From a virus, in IMG/VR virus record IMGVR_UViG_3300037153_000881, positions 1 through 64,000 of that record: a DNA stretch of 64,000 nt, one strand, 5' to 3'. Position numbers and translations under genes: made by a program. Positions 50,775-58,899 of the stretch are shown piece by piece; the stretch's first letter is position 1, and every line of letters begins with the position of its first letter. Under the pieces are notes generated by a model. The model was not told the origin of the DNA and did not search any database. It saw nothing but the letters and a program-made list of their open reading frames with translations.

Positions 50775-51425
50775 ATGGCGGCCAACACCCGCACCCCGCT
50801 GCAACGCGAGAAAGACTTCGCCCGCACCGAGGAGCTGCACCTGCGGGGGTACACCGCACCCGAGATCGCCAGCGAAATGGGCGTCTCGCCCGAGCAGATT
50901 CGCCAGGACCTGAAAAAGATCGCCCAGCAGTACGCCCAGAGCACGCTGCGCAACTACGACGTCGATCTGAACCAGCAATTGCGAAAGCTCGACCTGCTCG
51001 AGCGCTCGGCGTGGCGCTTCCTGGGCCAATCCGAACAGGATCGCGAGATCACCGTGCGGCGGCAACGCAGCCGCTCGGGCGAGGACGGCGAAACGACCGT
51101 ACGCGAGGCCAGCACGCGCACCGAGCAGCGCGACCCCGACAGCCGCTACATGACCGTCATTCAGTGGTGCATCGCCGAACGCAACCGCCTGCTGGGGCTG
51201 TACCCGGCCGACGAGGCGAAGCCGCAGACGCACGTGAATGTGACGGAGATCGTATACGAGCTCGCGCCGCAGAAGCCGGCGCAGGGCATGACGATCATCG
51301 GCGCCAGCTCGCAGGCGTCGCTGGTCAACGGCCAGGTCGAGGCGCTCAGCCCTCCAGCGCAGGAGATCGAGCGCGTCGATCCCAACGAACTGTGGGGTGT
51401 CGAGCCCGAGTCCGTCGAGGACTGA
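50775..51425 (+). CDS. terS: Terminase small subunit
   Basis: A 216-residue protein. The HTH YTAPEIASEMGVSPEQIRQD (residues about 26-45) near the N-terminus, helical middle with LNQQLRKLDLLERSAWRFLG, and a position just before the large subunit fit a small terminase that recognises packaging DNA. Start ATG 50775 was chosen because upstream sequence looks non-coding. C-terminal EPESVED is acidic. TerS families diverge a lot, so the call relies on HTH plus context. Confidence 0.75.
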   Translation: MAANTRTPLQREKDFARTEELHLRGYTAPEIASEMGVSPEQIRQDLKKIAQQYAQSTLRNYDVDLNQQLRKLDLLERSAWRFLGQSEQDREITVRRQRSRSGEDGETTVREASTRTEQRDPDSRYMTVIQWCIAERNRLLGLYPADEAKPQTHVNVTEIVYELAPQKPAQGMTIIGASSQASLVNGQVEALSPPAQEIERVDPNELWGVEPESVED

Positions 51426-51431
51426 GGCCGC

Positions 51432-53897
51432 ATGGTCATTTCGGCGAGCCAGCGCCGGCAGATCGAGCGCACCGCGGCCAACCTGGGAGCCGAACTGCTG
51501 AACGGCCCTCCCCTTGCGCCGACGCCACCGCCCAGGCAACTGCTGCCAGCGCCGCGAGTACCGCGCGGCGGCGCGCGGCAGGAAGGCCCGTGGATGCTCG
51601 AACGGAGCCCGGACGGCAGCGCACGCGTGCGCGCCAATCTGCACCCCGGCCAGAGCGCGGCGATGGCCAGCCGCGCCCGCACGATCGCCATGATCGCCGG
51701 GTCGCAGAGCGGCAAGACCTCGAGCGGGCCGCTGTGGCTGGAGCGCGAGATCCGCCTGCAGGGGCCGGGCGACTACCTGGCCGTGACGGCGACCTTCCCA
51801 CTGCTGAAGCGCAAGATGCTGCCGGAGTTCCTGCGGTTGTTCCAGGGCACGCTCAATCTGGGCACGTGGATGGCCGCGGACAAGATGTTCGTCTTCCACG
51901 ACAACCAGACCCGCGTGCTCTTTGGATCGGCGACCAATCCCGAGTCGCTCGAGTCGGCGACGGCCAAAGCCGCCTGGCTCGACGAGGCCGGCCAGGCGCA
52001 GTTTCGGCTCGAGTCGTACGAGGCCATCGACCGCCGCCTGGCGCTGTACGAAGGACGTCGGTTCATTTCGACGACGCCGTACAACCAGGGGCCTCTTTTC
52101 ACCACCGTCTACAAGCCCGCGGTCGACGGCGACCCGGACATCTGCGTCATCCAGTTCGCGTCCTCGCTGAACCCGTCGTTTCCGATCGAGGAGATGGAGC
52201 GCCAGCGCGACAAACTGCCGCTCTGGAAGTACCGCATGTTCTTCGAGGGCCGCTTCGACAAGCCGCCGGGCCTGATCTACTCGGACTACGAGGACAGCTA
52301 CCGCGAGCAGGGCGGGCACCTGATCAAGGCGCGCACGATGCCCATCCCGGCGTGGTGGCCGCGCTACATCGGCCTGGACTTCGGCGGCGTGCACCTGGCG
52401 CGCATCTTCATCGCCCAGGACCCGCTGACCAACACGTTCTACGTGTACGACGAGCAGCTCTCGGGCGGGCGGACCGCCTCGCAGCACGCCCAGGACATCC
52501 TCCAGCAGCTGGGTGGCGCGCCGCTGTACCGCTCGTGGGGCGGCGCCAAGAGCGAGGACAGCTGGCGGCTGGAGTTCACCGCGGCCGGGCTGGTGGTCGA
52601 ACCGCCGCCGGTCTCCGACGTGGAGGTCGGCATCGACCGCGCGATCGAGCTGTTCAAGGCTCGAAGGCTGTTCGTCTTCGACACGTGCGTGGGCTTGCGC
52701 TCGGAGCTGGGCACGTACTCGCGCAAGGCCGGCCCGGACGGCGAGCCGCTCGAGGACATCCAGGACAAGGCCGCCTATCACCGCTGCGTGACGGCCGGAA
52801 CGCTCATCGAGACCCGCTCCGGACTACGACCGATCGAGCAGATCAGACCGGGCGAGCTGGTGCGGACGCGTCAGGGGTTCCGACGTGTGCTGGACAGTGC
52901 GCTGACGGAGCGACAGGCCAAGGTCCTGACACTCGAGCTGAGTGATGGCCGGAAATTGACAGCGACGCCTGAGCATCCCATCTGGGTGCGCAAGCGTGGT
53001 TGGGTAAGAATGGACGCACTGCGATACGCTATGGCGGTCGAATGCAGCCCTTCACGCCCCCAGCCCGCGAATACAAGTCCGAGGTGGTCGTCTTCCAGGG
53101 CATCACCTACCGGCGCTACCCGGAAGCGGAAGATGAGCATCGCCGCAACTACTTCCACGCCAGTGAAAACACCGGCGGCCGCCCGCGGTATCTCCACATC
53201 GCCATCTGGCAAGACGCGACCGGACAGAAGCTCCCTAAAGGCTGGGTGGTTCATCACGACGACCACAACCCACTCAACAACGACCCCTCGAATCTCAAAC
53301 CGATGTCGCAAGCCGAGCACAACCAGCACCACTTCCGCGGGCCGGGGGCAAGTCCCGCGAGGCTGGCGCATCTGGAGCGAGTTCGTGCGCAGGCCGTGGA
53401 GTGGCACAGCTCAGAGGCTGGTCTGGCGTGGCACGCCAAACATGCTCGAGAAGCTTGGGCGAAGCGTCAGACAGCCAAGCGCAGCTGTGAGCAGTGCGGC
53501 ACGAGCTTCGAGTCGATCACGCGGCGCGCGAGCGATCGCTTCTGTTGCAACTCGTGCAAGTCGAGTTGGCGGCGGGCCAGCGGCGTCGACAACGAGACGC
53601 GCACGTGTGCCTGGTGCGGACAATCCTTCGAGACGAACCGGTACTCACGCATTCGCCATTGCTCGCGCAGTTGTTCGAGCAAGGCCAGGATGTCTGGTCG
53701 TCCGAGTAGTCCGCGAGACCGAGCCACGGGACGTTTTCAATCTGACGGTTGAAGGCGAGCACGAATACTTCGCGAACGGCATCCTCGTCTCGAACTGCGA
53801 CGCGCTCCGGTATCTGTGCTCGGGCTTGAGCGGGCCGCAGCAGCCGCTGCCGGTGCTGGCCATGGGCCGCGCGCGGGGCTGGCAACCGCGCTATTGA
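51432..53897 (+). CDS. terL: Terminase large subunit, interrupted by an intein
   Basis: The reading frame is 821 codons. N-terminal extein: Walker A GSQSGKT (90-96), Walker B AAWLDEAG, IGLDFGGVHLAR in the nuclease half with the first metal Asp, and GLRSELG before the junction. At Cys 452 an intein begins (52785); after Asn (53795) the C-extein CDALRYLCSGL restores the ADALRYL nuclease motif. Spliced protein about 484 residues. Its ATP-driven motor packages DNA through the portal. SD GAGG precedes the ATG. Confidence 0.9.
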   Translation: MVISASQRRQIERTAANLGAELLNGPPLAPTPPPRQLLPAPRVPRGGARQEGPWMLERSPDGSARVRANLHPGQSAAMASRARTIAMIAGSQSGKTSSGPLWLEREIRLQGPGDYLAVTATFPLLKRKMLPEFLRLFQGTLNLGTWMAADKMFVFHDNQTRVLFGSATNPESLESATAKAAWLDEAGQAQFRLESYEAIDRRLALYEGRRFISTTPYNQGPLFTTVYKPAVDGDPDICVIQFASSLNPSFPIEEMERQRDKLPLWKYRMFFEGRFDKPPGLIYSDYEDSYREQGGHLIKARTMPIPAWWPRYIGLDFGGVHLARIFIAQDPLTNTFYVYDEQLSGGRTASQHAQDILQQLGGAPLYRSWGGAKSEDSWRLEFTAAGLVVEPPPVSDVEVGIDRAIELFKARRLFVFDTCVGLRSELGTYSRKAGPDGEPLEDIQDKAAYHRCVTAGTLIETRSGLRPIEQIRPGELVRTRQGFRRVLDSALTERQAKVLTLELSDGRKLTATPEHPIWVRKRGWVRMDALRYAMAVECSPSRPQPANTSPRWSSSRASPTGATRKRKMSIAATTSTPVKTPAAARGISTSPSGKTRPDRSSLKAGWFITTTTTHSTTTPRISNRCRKPSTTSTTSAGRGQVPRGWRIWSEFVRRPWSGTAQRLVWRGTPNMLEKLGRSVRQPSAAVSSAARASSRSRGARAIASVATRASRVGGGPAASTTRRARVPGADNPSRRTGTHAFAIARAVVRARPGCLVVRVVRETEPRDVFNLTVEGEHEYFANGILVSNCDALRYLCSGLSGPQQPLPVLAMGRARGWQPRY
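52785..53795 (+). other. Intein in the terminase large subunit
   Basis: Cys1 opens the element (CVTAGTLIETRSGLRPIEQI), block B is TATPEHPIWV, and the end carries VFNLTVEGEHEYFANGILVS followed by Asn and +1 Cys. All splice residues are present. Splicing would join YHR to CDAL, exactly restoring the nuclease motif. The region between block B and the end (about 240 residues) reads as nonsense in this frame because an HNH gene occupies another frame. Confidence 0.9.
53042..53752 (+). CDS. HNH homing endonuclease nested out-of-frame in the intein
   Basis: A 236-residue protein starting MQPFTPPAREYKSEVVVFQG. HNH core: KGWVVHHDDHNPLNNDPSNL (residues about 67-85), then AEHNQHH with the second His. 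The C-terminal half holds two zinc-finger-like units, CEQCGTSF and CAWCGQSF, each with partner Cys pairs (NSC, HCSRSC). It is in the +2 frame relative to the intein, and its end overlaps the intein's last blocks. GGCGG 4 bases before ATG is a weak ribosome binding site. Confidence 0.85.
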   Translation: MQPFTPPAREYKSEVVVFQGITYRRYPEAEDEHRRNYFHASENTGGRPRYLHIAIWQDATGQKLPKGWVVHHDDHNPLNNDPSNLKPMSQAEHNQHHFRGPGASPARLAHLERVRAQAVEWHSSEAGLAWHAKHAREAWAKRQTAKRSCEQCGTSFESITRRASDRFCCNSCKSSWRRASGVDNETRTCAWCGQSFETNRYSRIRHCSRSCSSKARMSGRPSSPRDRATGRFQSDG

Positions 53898-53996
53898 GCA
53901 CGAACTCCCGCACTTTTGCGTGCTACAGTGAGCCGCACTGCAGCTTTGGCTCAGGGGTCGGCAACGGCCGCGGGGTCCAAGGGTGTGGTGGGGTGT

Positions 53997-54032
53997 TCGA
54001 GGGGCATTCGGCGCAATCCGGGTGCCCCTCGA
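53997..54032. terminator. Bidirectional terminator-like hairpin after terminase
   Basis: TCGAGGGGCA and TGCCCCTCGA pair perfectly (10 bp) with a 16-base loop containing CGG/CCG. It lies between the convergent terminase and zinc-protein genes. No T-tract either side. Confidence 0.55.
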
Positions 54033-54047
54033 CGTGTGTTCAGCGGT

Positions 54048-54248
54048 TTAGTTGGCCTCCAGCAGCGGCATCGTCGCCTCGCAGCGCGTGCAGACCAGCA
54101 GACGGCGCTCGATCTCCTCGGGAGTCGCCTGCCAGCGGTGCATGCCGTAGCGCTCGCAGTCCCAGTGGCAGTGGCAATCGCAGCCGTCGGGCTGACGGAT
54201 GTTGTGGCTGCACGCCGCGCACAGCACGTCGTAGCGCCTGATCTCCAT
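54048..54248 (-). CDS. Cys-rich zinc protein (66 aa)
   Basis: MEIRRYDVLCAACSHNIRQP, CDCHCHWDCERYGMH, LLVCTRCEATMPLLE. Three Cys pairs suggest two zinc sites. Starts at ATG 54248, three bases after the upstream gene's stop. Phage-typical small zinc protein; function unknown. Confidence 0.6.
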   Translation of the reverse strand: MEIRRYDVLCAACSHNIRQPDGCDCHCHWDCERYGMHRWQATPEEIERRLLVCTRCEATMPLLEAN

Positions 54249-54250
54249 GG

Positions 54251-54553
54251 CTACGGCATCGGCCGCCAGGGCCCGACGCGCCAGGACTCGATCTGGCTCA
54301 GACTGACCGGCTGCTCGTGGTGCTCCCAGCTGCAATACTGGCACTCGCGCCACAGGATCCAGCCCAGCCGCTTCCATCTCGGATTGGACTGAGCCTGGAT
54401 GCCGCCGTCGTCGAAGTCCTCGCGGTAGGCCATGACGGCTGGGACGTCCTTGCCCTGCCGGCCGCAGCGTGGGCACACGAGCGGGCGCGATCCCGTGGCC
54501 TGCCACCACTGCCCGTCAGTCTGCGGCGAGCCATGCATCGTCGTGCTTTGCAT
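54251..54553 (-). CDS. Zinc-ribbon protein (100 aa)
   Basis: MQSTTMHGSPQTDGQWWQAT, then RPLVCPRCGRQGKDV and RECQYCSWEHHEQ form a C-x2-C pair. TAGCAT lies six bases before the ATG, as expected of a leaderless promoter, and there is no ribosome binding site. A second ATG (54538) is possible. Function unknown. Confidence 0.6.
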   Translation of the reverse strand: MQSTTMHGSPQTDGQWWQATGSRPLVCPRCGRQGKDVPAVMAYREDFDDGGIQAQSNPRWKRLGWILWRECQYCSWEHHEQPVSLSQIESWRVGPWRPMP

Positions 54554-54559
54554 CCCAGA

Positions 54560-54565
54560 ATGCTA
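54560..54565 (-). promoter_or_regulatory. Possible -10 element for a leaderless transcript
   Basis: TAGCAT on the minus strand with TCTGGG between it and the ATG at 54553; fits the TANNNT-N6/7-ATG form of leaderless genes in high-GC bacteria. No -35 was recognised. Confidence 0.35.
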
Positions 54566-54643
54566 GCGTTTCGGCGGCCTGTATCGGGTCTGTAATGCCA
54601 AGCGGCCCGGACCGGGCAGCACTGACCGGCAGACTGACAGGAC

Positions 54644-55063
54644 ATGACACCCACCCCACCCGAGACTGCCGAGATCGGCGAATGGGTCAGCGTCAAGGAC
54701 GCGGCCGCGCGCCTGCACATCACCGAGCGGTCGGTCTTCCGCCGGCTGGAGAAGGGCGTGCTCAAAAAGCGCGCCAACCCGGACGGCAGCATCATGGTCC
54801 TGCTGACAGGTCAGGACGCCGTCATCGCCGAGGACATGACCGAGTCTGAGCCCGCATCTCAGCCAGGACCCGAGCCGCAGGTGGCTCTGGCGCTCGGCGT
54901 CATGCACAGCCTGCAGACGTTCGGGCTAACCCGCGAGCGCGAGCTGGCCGAACGCGACGAGCGCATCGCCTCGATGGCCGAGGAGATCGGCCGTTTGAGG
55001 GAGCAGCTGGCGTGGCTGCGGCGGCCGTTGTGGAAGCGGCTGACCGGCCAGCTGCCGTCATGA
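54644..55063 (+). CDS. MerR-type HTH protein with coiled coil
   Basis: A 139-residue protein. GEWVSVKDAAARLHITERSV (residues about 12-31), then FRRLEKGVLKKRANPDGSIM, is a MerR/excisionase-like winged HTH. C-terminal helix TRERELAERDERIASMAEEI, then GRLREQLAWLRRP, a coiled coil. Such genes act as DNA-binding regulators near lysogeny modules. AGGAC close to ATG. Confidence 0.68.
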   Translation: MTPTPPETAEIGEWVSVKDAAARLHITERSVFRRLEKGVLKKRANPDGSIMVLLTGQDAVIAEDMTESEPASQPGPEPQVALALGVMHSLQTFGLTRERELAERDERIASMAEEIGRLREQLAWLRRPLWKRLTGQLPS

Positions 55064-55231
55064 CCTGAGAGAACCGAGCGCGCCGGCGGACTCGGGGGAG
55101 GCTGGCGACCCGCGCACGCAGCGCCGGTCCCTGGAGGCGGAGACGCGGCGCCCCGCACCGCACGCGAGCTGGGAGTCGAGCCCGCCGACGCGCCCTCAAT
55201 ATAAGGGGCGGCACCGCCACAACTGCCGGCC

Positions 55232-55444
55232 TCAGCCCGAGCACTCCGGACAGCTCGGCTCGAACTCGTCGGCCGGCCACAGCCACTCCCAGCCCAGGCC
55301 CAGGAAATACTCGCCGTAGTGATCGTCGCAGCACGGCGTGGTGTGGCCGCAATCCTCGAACTCGACGCTCCACACGCCCTCGCGCACGCACCACGCGCAC
55401 GCGACGAGCGCGGAGAGCTGGGTCGTATCGTGGCTGTCAAGCAC
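55232..55444 (-). CDS. Zinc protein (70 aa)
   Basis: GTG start at 55444, overlapping the upstream stop. VACAWCVREGVWSVEFEDCG, then TPCCDDHYGEYFL and PSCPECSG give a CxxC / CCxxH / CxxC pattern of treble-clef type zinc finger. Function unknown. Followed by a small 5-bp dyad with an AT-rich loop near 55190-55210 that could terminate transcription, not certain. Confidence 0.58.
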   Translation of the reverse strand: MLDSHDTTQLSALVACAWCVREGVWSVEFEDCGHTTPCCDDHYGEYFLGLGWEWLWPADEFEPSCPECSG

Positions 55445-57278
55445 TGGCGGGCTCGGTGGCCTGCTTGGCGACTACCAGCTTGACCATCTCGAGCCACTCG
55501 GGCTTGAGCGCTTCGGCCTCGATGACATCGCAGGCGCCAGTGGTCAGCTTGGCCAGGCTGGTTGTGTCGATCAGCGCCTGCAGCAGCCCGCGACTGGCGA
55601 GCGAGTCGTTGGCGGTCGCCTGCTGGATGAGCATGCCGACGGCCTTGCGGCGGTCGTACTCGGCGACGTCCTTGTGGACGCTCGAGCTGATCCGCTGGCG
55701 CATCTCGGTCAGCCAGCGATCGAGTAGCTTCTGCTGCTCGTCCTGGCGGGCCAGATCCTCGCAACGCTCGGTACACGCCTCGCGATCGGCGCACACCAGC
55801 TGGCTGTCCTCGTCGTCCTGGTTGGCCATCACCAGTTTGGTCACCACGCCACACAGCTCGCACTCGCCGACGTCGGGATCGAGCCCATCGGCCTCGTCGC
55901 GGGCGGCCGCCTCGGCCCAGCCGCCTTCACCCATGTCGCCGGGGTCGATCTCCTCGTCGTCGTCGGCTGTCTGCGGCCGCGAGCGGCGGGTCGCGGCGTC
56001 GATGCTGGCCTGGTCGTTGGTGTCGTCGCCGAAGATCTCGGTGTAGCGCTGGGCACGCGACGCGTCGGCTGGCTGGGCAGTGCCGTTGGCCTCTCGGGCC
56101 AGCGTGTCGGTGACCGCGGCGAGCATGCGCTCGGCGTCGGCGTTGGTCACGCCCTTGAGCCACGCGGCCAGGCTGTTGGTCTCGTTGTCGGTGTACGCGA
56201 GCATCCACTCGGCGCGACCGGCCTTGTCGGCATAGCGCGAGCCGCCGACGGCGCCGAACCAGGCGCGCCGCCAGTAGTCGTAGTCGGCCGGCGCATCGCC
56301 AGCCATCAGCCGCGCGATGTCCGCGTCGTCGGGCTCGAATTCCTCGGGCCCTTCGACGGCCGCCGTTTCCCATGTCTCGGCGCGCGGCGCCATGAGCGCC
56401 TTGCCGTTGGGGTCGGGCACGTGCAGCGCCTTGCCCTCGGCGAGCGCCTGCTGGACCAGCGGCGCGAAGTTGCGCGTGTCCAGGACGATGCCGTGCGGCG
56501 GCTTCATGGCCAGCGACCACGTCGGGATGTTGCGCTTCATGCCGAACGGGTCCGACACCTCGCGATATGTCAGCTGCAGCTCCATCGGCACGCCGGCCAG
56601 ACGGCCGCCGGTGAAGCGGCTGAGGTAGCGCAAGGTGCCCAGGATGTTTCGCAAACTGTGGCGTGAGGTCGTGCGCAGCCGATAGAACCCGAGTCCGTCG
56701 GGCATCAGCACGCGCGGCTTGTTGTCCTGGTCCCAATCGGCGAGCACGAAGTACAGACTGGCGGACACCTTGCAGTCGGCGACGAGCTCGTCGTAGCGCG
56801 GCGTGCCAGCCTCATGGACCAGATGCTGGGCGGTCTGGCCGCGGGTGACGATCTCCATCAGGCGGAACTGATCGCCGTAGACCTTCAGCGCGGTGGCCGT
56901 GTAGCACACGAAGCGCTGCTGCAGGAACAGATCGGGATCGTCGAAGCCGACGGCGATGGTCAGCCGCTTGTTGTTGGTCTCGGCCAGCGCGGCCTTGAGA
57001 CCGGGCGCGCGGTTGTCGGCGTCGTGGAGCATGATCGTGCCGTCGCGCGAGACGCGCGGCGTGCCAGGGCGGCCGTCTTTGTCGGGGCCGCGATCGCCCG
57101 CGGAGATCGTGGCGAGCGCGTCGATCCGGGCGCCGCCGTCGCGCTCCTTAACGACGCCTTTGGCGTAGACGTCGAGCAGCTGGAAGCGATCGATCGGGGC
57201 GAGTTCGACGAGATCGTCATCGTCATCGCGCACCACGGGCTGTAGTTGAGCTCCGCGCTGCGCTGGGGTGGTACTCAC
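55437..57278 (-). CDS. Large early-region protein, possibly gp3-type recombination directionality factor-like
   Basis: About 613 residues from GTG 57278 (MSTTPAQRGAQLQPVVRDDD; GTG 57299 and the 640-codon ATG 57359 are alternatives). Segment ASLYFVLADWDQDNKPRVLM, then PDGLGFYRLRTTSRHSLRNI and LGTLRYLSRFTGGRLAGVPM, LQLTYREVSDPF resembles the gp3-type RDF/phage hydrolase-like family, in which a protein interacts with an integrase or with single-strand DNA. A zinc-like CELC/CADREAC cluster sits near residue 490. The family link is tentative; DNA metabolism is the safer statement. Confidence 0.45.
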   Translation of the reverse strand: MSTTPAQRGAQLQPVVRDDDDDLVELAPIDRFQLLDVYAKGVVKERDGGARIDALATISAGDRGPDKDGRPGTPRVSRDGTIMLHDADNRAPGLKAALAETNNKRLTIAVGFDDPDLFLQQRFVCYTATALKVYGDQFRLMEIVTRGQTAQHLVHEAGTPRYDELVADCKVSASLYFVLADWDQDNKPRVLMPDGLGFYRLRTTSRHSLRNILGTLRYLSRFTGGRLAGVPMELQLTYREVSDPFGMKRNIPTWSLAMKPPHGIVLDTRNFAPLVQQALAEGKALHVPDPNGKALMAPRAETWETAAVEGPEEFEPDDADIARLMAGDAPADYDYWRRAWFGAVGGSRYADKAGRAEWMLAYTDNETNSLAAWLKGVTNADAERMLAAVTDTLAREANGTAQPADASRAQRYTEIFGDDTNDQASIDAATRRSRPQTADDDEEIDPGDMGEGGWAEAAARDEADGLDPDVGECELCGVVTKLVMANQDDEDSQLVCADREACTERCEDLARQDEQQKLLDRWLTEMRQRISSSVHKDVAEYDRRKAVGMLIQQATANDSLASRGLLQALIDTTSLAKLTTGACDVIEAEALKPEWLEMVKLVVAKQATEPASA

Positions 57279-57330
57279 GGTGGTGTATTGCGCCTCCACT
57301 CCCTCATGGGAAAAGGGCCCTTGGCCGGGA

Positions 57331-57349
57331 CCCGCGTCATGACGTGGGG
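57331..57349. promoter_or_regulatory. Palindrome around CGTCATGACG
   Basis: CCCGCGTCATGACGTGGGG is a near-perfect inverted repeat centred on TCATGA. The same 10-bp core is inside the hairpin at 42663-42688. It lies upstream of the chosen start of the early gene. Confidence 0.4.
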
Positions 57350-57364
57350 ATTGTCGCATGAATC

Positions 57365-57397
57365 GAACAAATGTGCGATATCGGAAAGGATTTGTTC
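57365..57397. promoter_or_regulatory. Perfect 8-bp dyad with 17-base gap
   Basis: GAACAAAT (57365-57372) and ATTTGTTC (57390-57397) are perfect inverted arms. ATTTGTTCTC occurs again at 62227, just before the DUF6192-like gene. Confidence 0.5.
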
Positions 57398-57502
57398 TCG
57401 GCGAAACCTACCTACACTGGCCGCAACCGCCGCAACACCCGAATCGCGACCAGGAGCACACCCACTGCTTGCGGTTGCACTTCCAGATCGCTATACGCAT
57501 GA

Positions 57503-57784
57503 GTGGAAAACTATTTGGGTCCGGGCGTCACCTTCAGTTGGTGCCACGCCCACGCGCAGCAGCTCTGGCCAATCTTTCACGCCGTGTCCAGCAATGGCCA
57601 GATCGAGTCTCAGTGGTGGCTGGATAACCCGGCGTTTGTAGCGCTGCACCCCTCGTTTGCGGCCAAGCACAAGGGCGGATCGCCCGTCGTGAGCAAGTGG
57701 GCGAAGAAGTTCAGCGGGCTGTCCAGGATCACGTGGGTTCGCTATTTGGGCTCCAACAACTCGCTCTGGCTGGTGCAGCAGTAG
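57503..57784 (+). CDS. Hypothetical protein (93 aa)
   Basis: GTG start at 57503, directly after an in-frame stop: MENYLGPGVTFSWCHAHAQQ, then HAVSSNGQIESQWWLDNPAF and KWAKKFSGLSRITWVRYLG. Composition is protein-like (Trp, Lys, Asn spread), yet no family is recognised. It converges with the integrase, leaving 15 bases between. The 145 bases before it show no supported gene and are AT-richer; an attP site may lie here, but none can be proven. Confidence 0.45.
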   Translation: MENYLGPGVTFSWCHAHAQQLWPIFHAVSSNGQIESQWWLDNPAFVALHPSFAAKHKGGSPVVSKWAKKFSGLSRITWVRYLGSNNSLWLVQQ

Positions 57785-57799
57785 CTCTAGCCGTCTAGC

Positions 57800-58765
57800 T
57801 CAGAGTCCCGCGAGGACGGCGGCGTTGTCGCGGAACAGTCGCCCCTCGCGGACGTAGCGGTTGACCATCGCCGTCGAACGGTGCCCGGTCTGGCGCATGA
57901 TGGCGCGGTCCGACGCACCGCCGTCGGCGGCTGAGGTCGCCAGCCCGGCGCGCAGCGAGTGGCCCGCGTAGCGGCTGGGGTCGAGTCCGACGAGCTCGGC
58001 GTGCTCTTTGACCAGGCGTGCGATCGAGCGGTCGCTCAGACGCTCGGAACTGACATTGTCATGACGGTCGACGGCGCGGAAGACGGCGCCGCGGCTGATC
58101 TCGGCGGCTTCGAGCCAGCGCTGGACGCCGCGGACCGGGCAGGTCAGCTCGGTCGAGCCGAAGGGGATGCCGACGCGCCGCGTGCGGCCCTCCTGGTCTG
58201 TTTTTGAACGCCTCAAAGTAACGACCAGACCGTTTCTTTGAAAATCCAGATCGCCGCGATTGAGCGAGACCAGCTCGGTGCGGCGGAAGGCGCCGGCGAA
58301 ACCCAGCAGCAGGACGGCGCGGTTGCGCAGGCCGCGCAGCGAGTCCGGAGTCGCGCTCAACATCGACTTCAAGTCGTCGGTCAGCAGCGCGGCCACCTGG
58401 CGCTGGGCGGTGCCGACGGAGCGGCGCACGCCGGCCAGCGTCTCCTTCACCTCGGGGCTCAGGCCGGGCTGCGGTGCTCTGGCGACTTTGTGCTCGCGGT
58501 TGATGGCCACCAGGCGGCGGTCGATGGTCGCCGGGCGCAGACCGTTTGCGGCCATGTCGGTGACGTACATGGCGACGGTGATGGGCGTGGCGGGCAAGCG
58601 CTCGAGACCGCGCTCGGCGCACCAGTTGGAAAAATGGCGCCAGTCGCTGGCGTACGCCTTGACGGTGCGCGGCGAGCGGGCCGCGCGGGCGTAGCTCTGC
58701 GCCTGTTCGGCGAGCTGGGCCAGCTCCGTGCTGACGGGGACGACGCGTTCGAGATCGCTCGACAT
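57800..58765 (-). CDS. int: Tyrosine-family site-specific integrase
   Basis: A 321-residue protein. N-terminal core-binding helix region RTVKAYASDWRHFSNWCAER. Catalytic residues: RRTELV (Arg), RRSKTDQEG (Lys), GHSLRAG (His-x-x-Arg), TGHRS (His) and NRYVREG (nucleophile Tyr). This complete set marks an active XerC/D-like integrase, so the element is temperate. ATG at 58765, with TAGAAT 10 bases upstream and no ribosome binding site, so a very short leader is probable. Confidence 0.93.
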   Translation of the reverse strand: MSSDLERVVPVSTELAQLAEQAQSYARAARSPRTVKAYASDWRHFSNWCAERGLERLPATPITVAMYVTDMAANGLRPATIDRRLVAINREHKVARAPQPGLSPEVKETLAGVRRSVGTAQRQVAALLTDDLKSMLSATPDSLRGLRNRAVLLLGFAGAFRRTELVSLNRGDLDFQRNGLVVTLRRSKTDQEGRTRRVGIPFGSTELTCPVRGVQRWLEAAEISRGAVFRAVDRHDNVSSERLSDRSIARLVKEHAELVGLDPSRYAGHSLRAGLATSAADGGASDRAIMRQTGHRSTAMVNRYVREGRLFRDNAAVLAGL

Positions 58766-58775
58766 ACGGGGCTGG

Positions 58776-58781
58776 ATTCTA
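58776..58781 (-). promoter_or_regulatory. Possible integrase -10 box TAGAAT
   Basis: TAGAAT matches the -10 consensus at five of six positions, 10 bases upstream of the integrase ATG. No good -35 seen. Confidence 0.4.
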
Positions 58782-58849
58782 TGGTCCGGGAAGTGCCGAT
58801 TACCGGACGCCAGCGTTGCGATTCCGTCGCGGTTGGGTTCAGACGGTGA

Positions 58850-58877
58850 CGCGCCGGGCGCCTCCCTGCCCGGCGCG
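58850..58877 (-). terminator. GC-rich hairpin after the PN-repeat gene
   Basis: CGCGCCGGG and CCCGGCGCG form a 9-bp stem with a 10-base loop, without a T-run. It lies 23 bases beyond the stop of 58900-59022 and before the integrase. Confidence 0.4.
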
Positions 58878-58899
58878 CGGCCAACCGTCGGATTGCTGA

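Noticed and set aside
57380-57500. attP core for the integrase
   Set aside because: The region is AT-richer and close to int, but no attB or duplicated core can be compared within this window.
57358-57627. Plus-strand 89-codon frame from ATG 57358
   Set aside because: Overlaps a better frame (57503-57784), has no ribosome binding site and its second half is a shadow of that frame.
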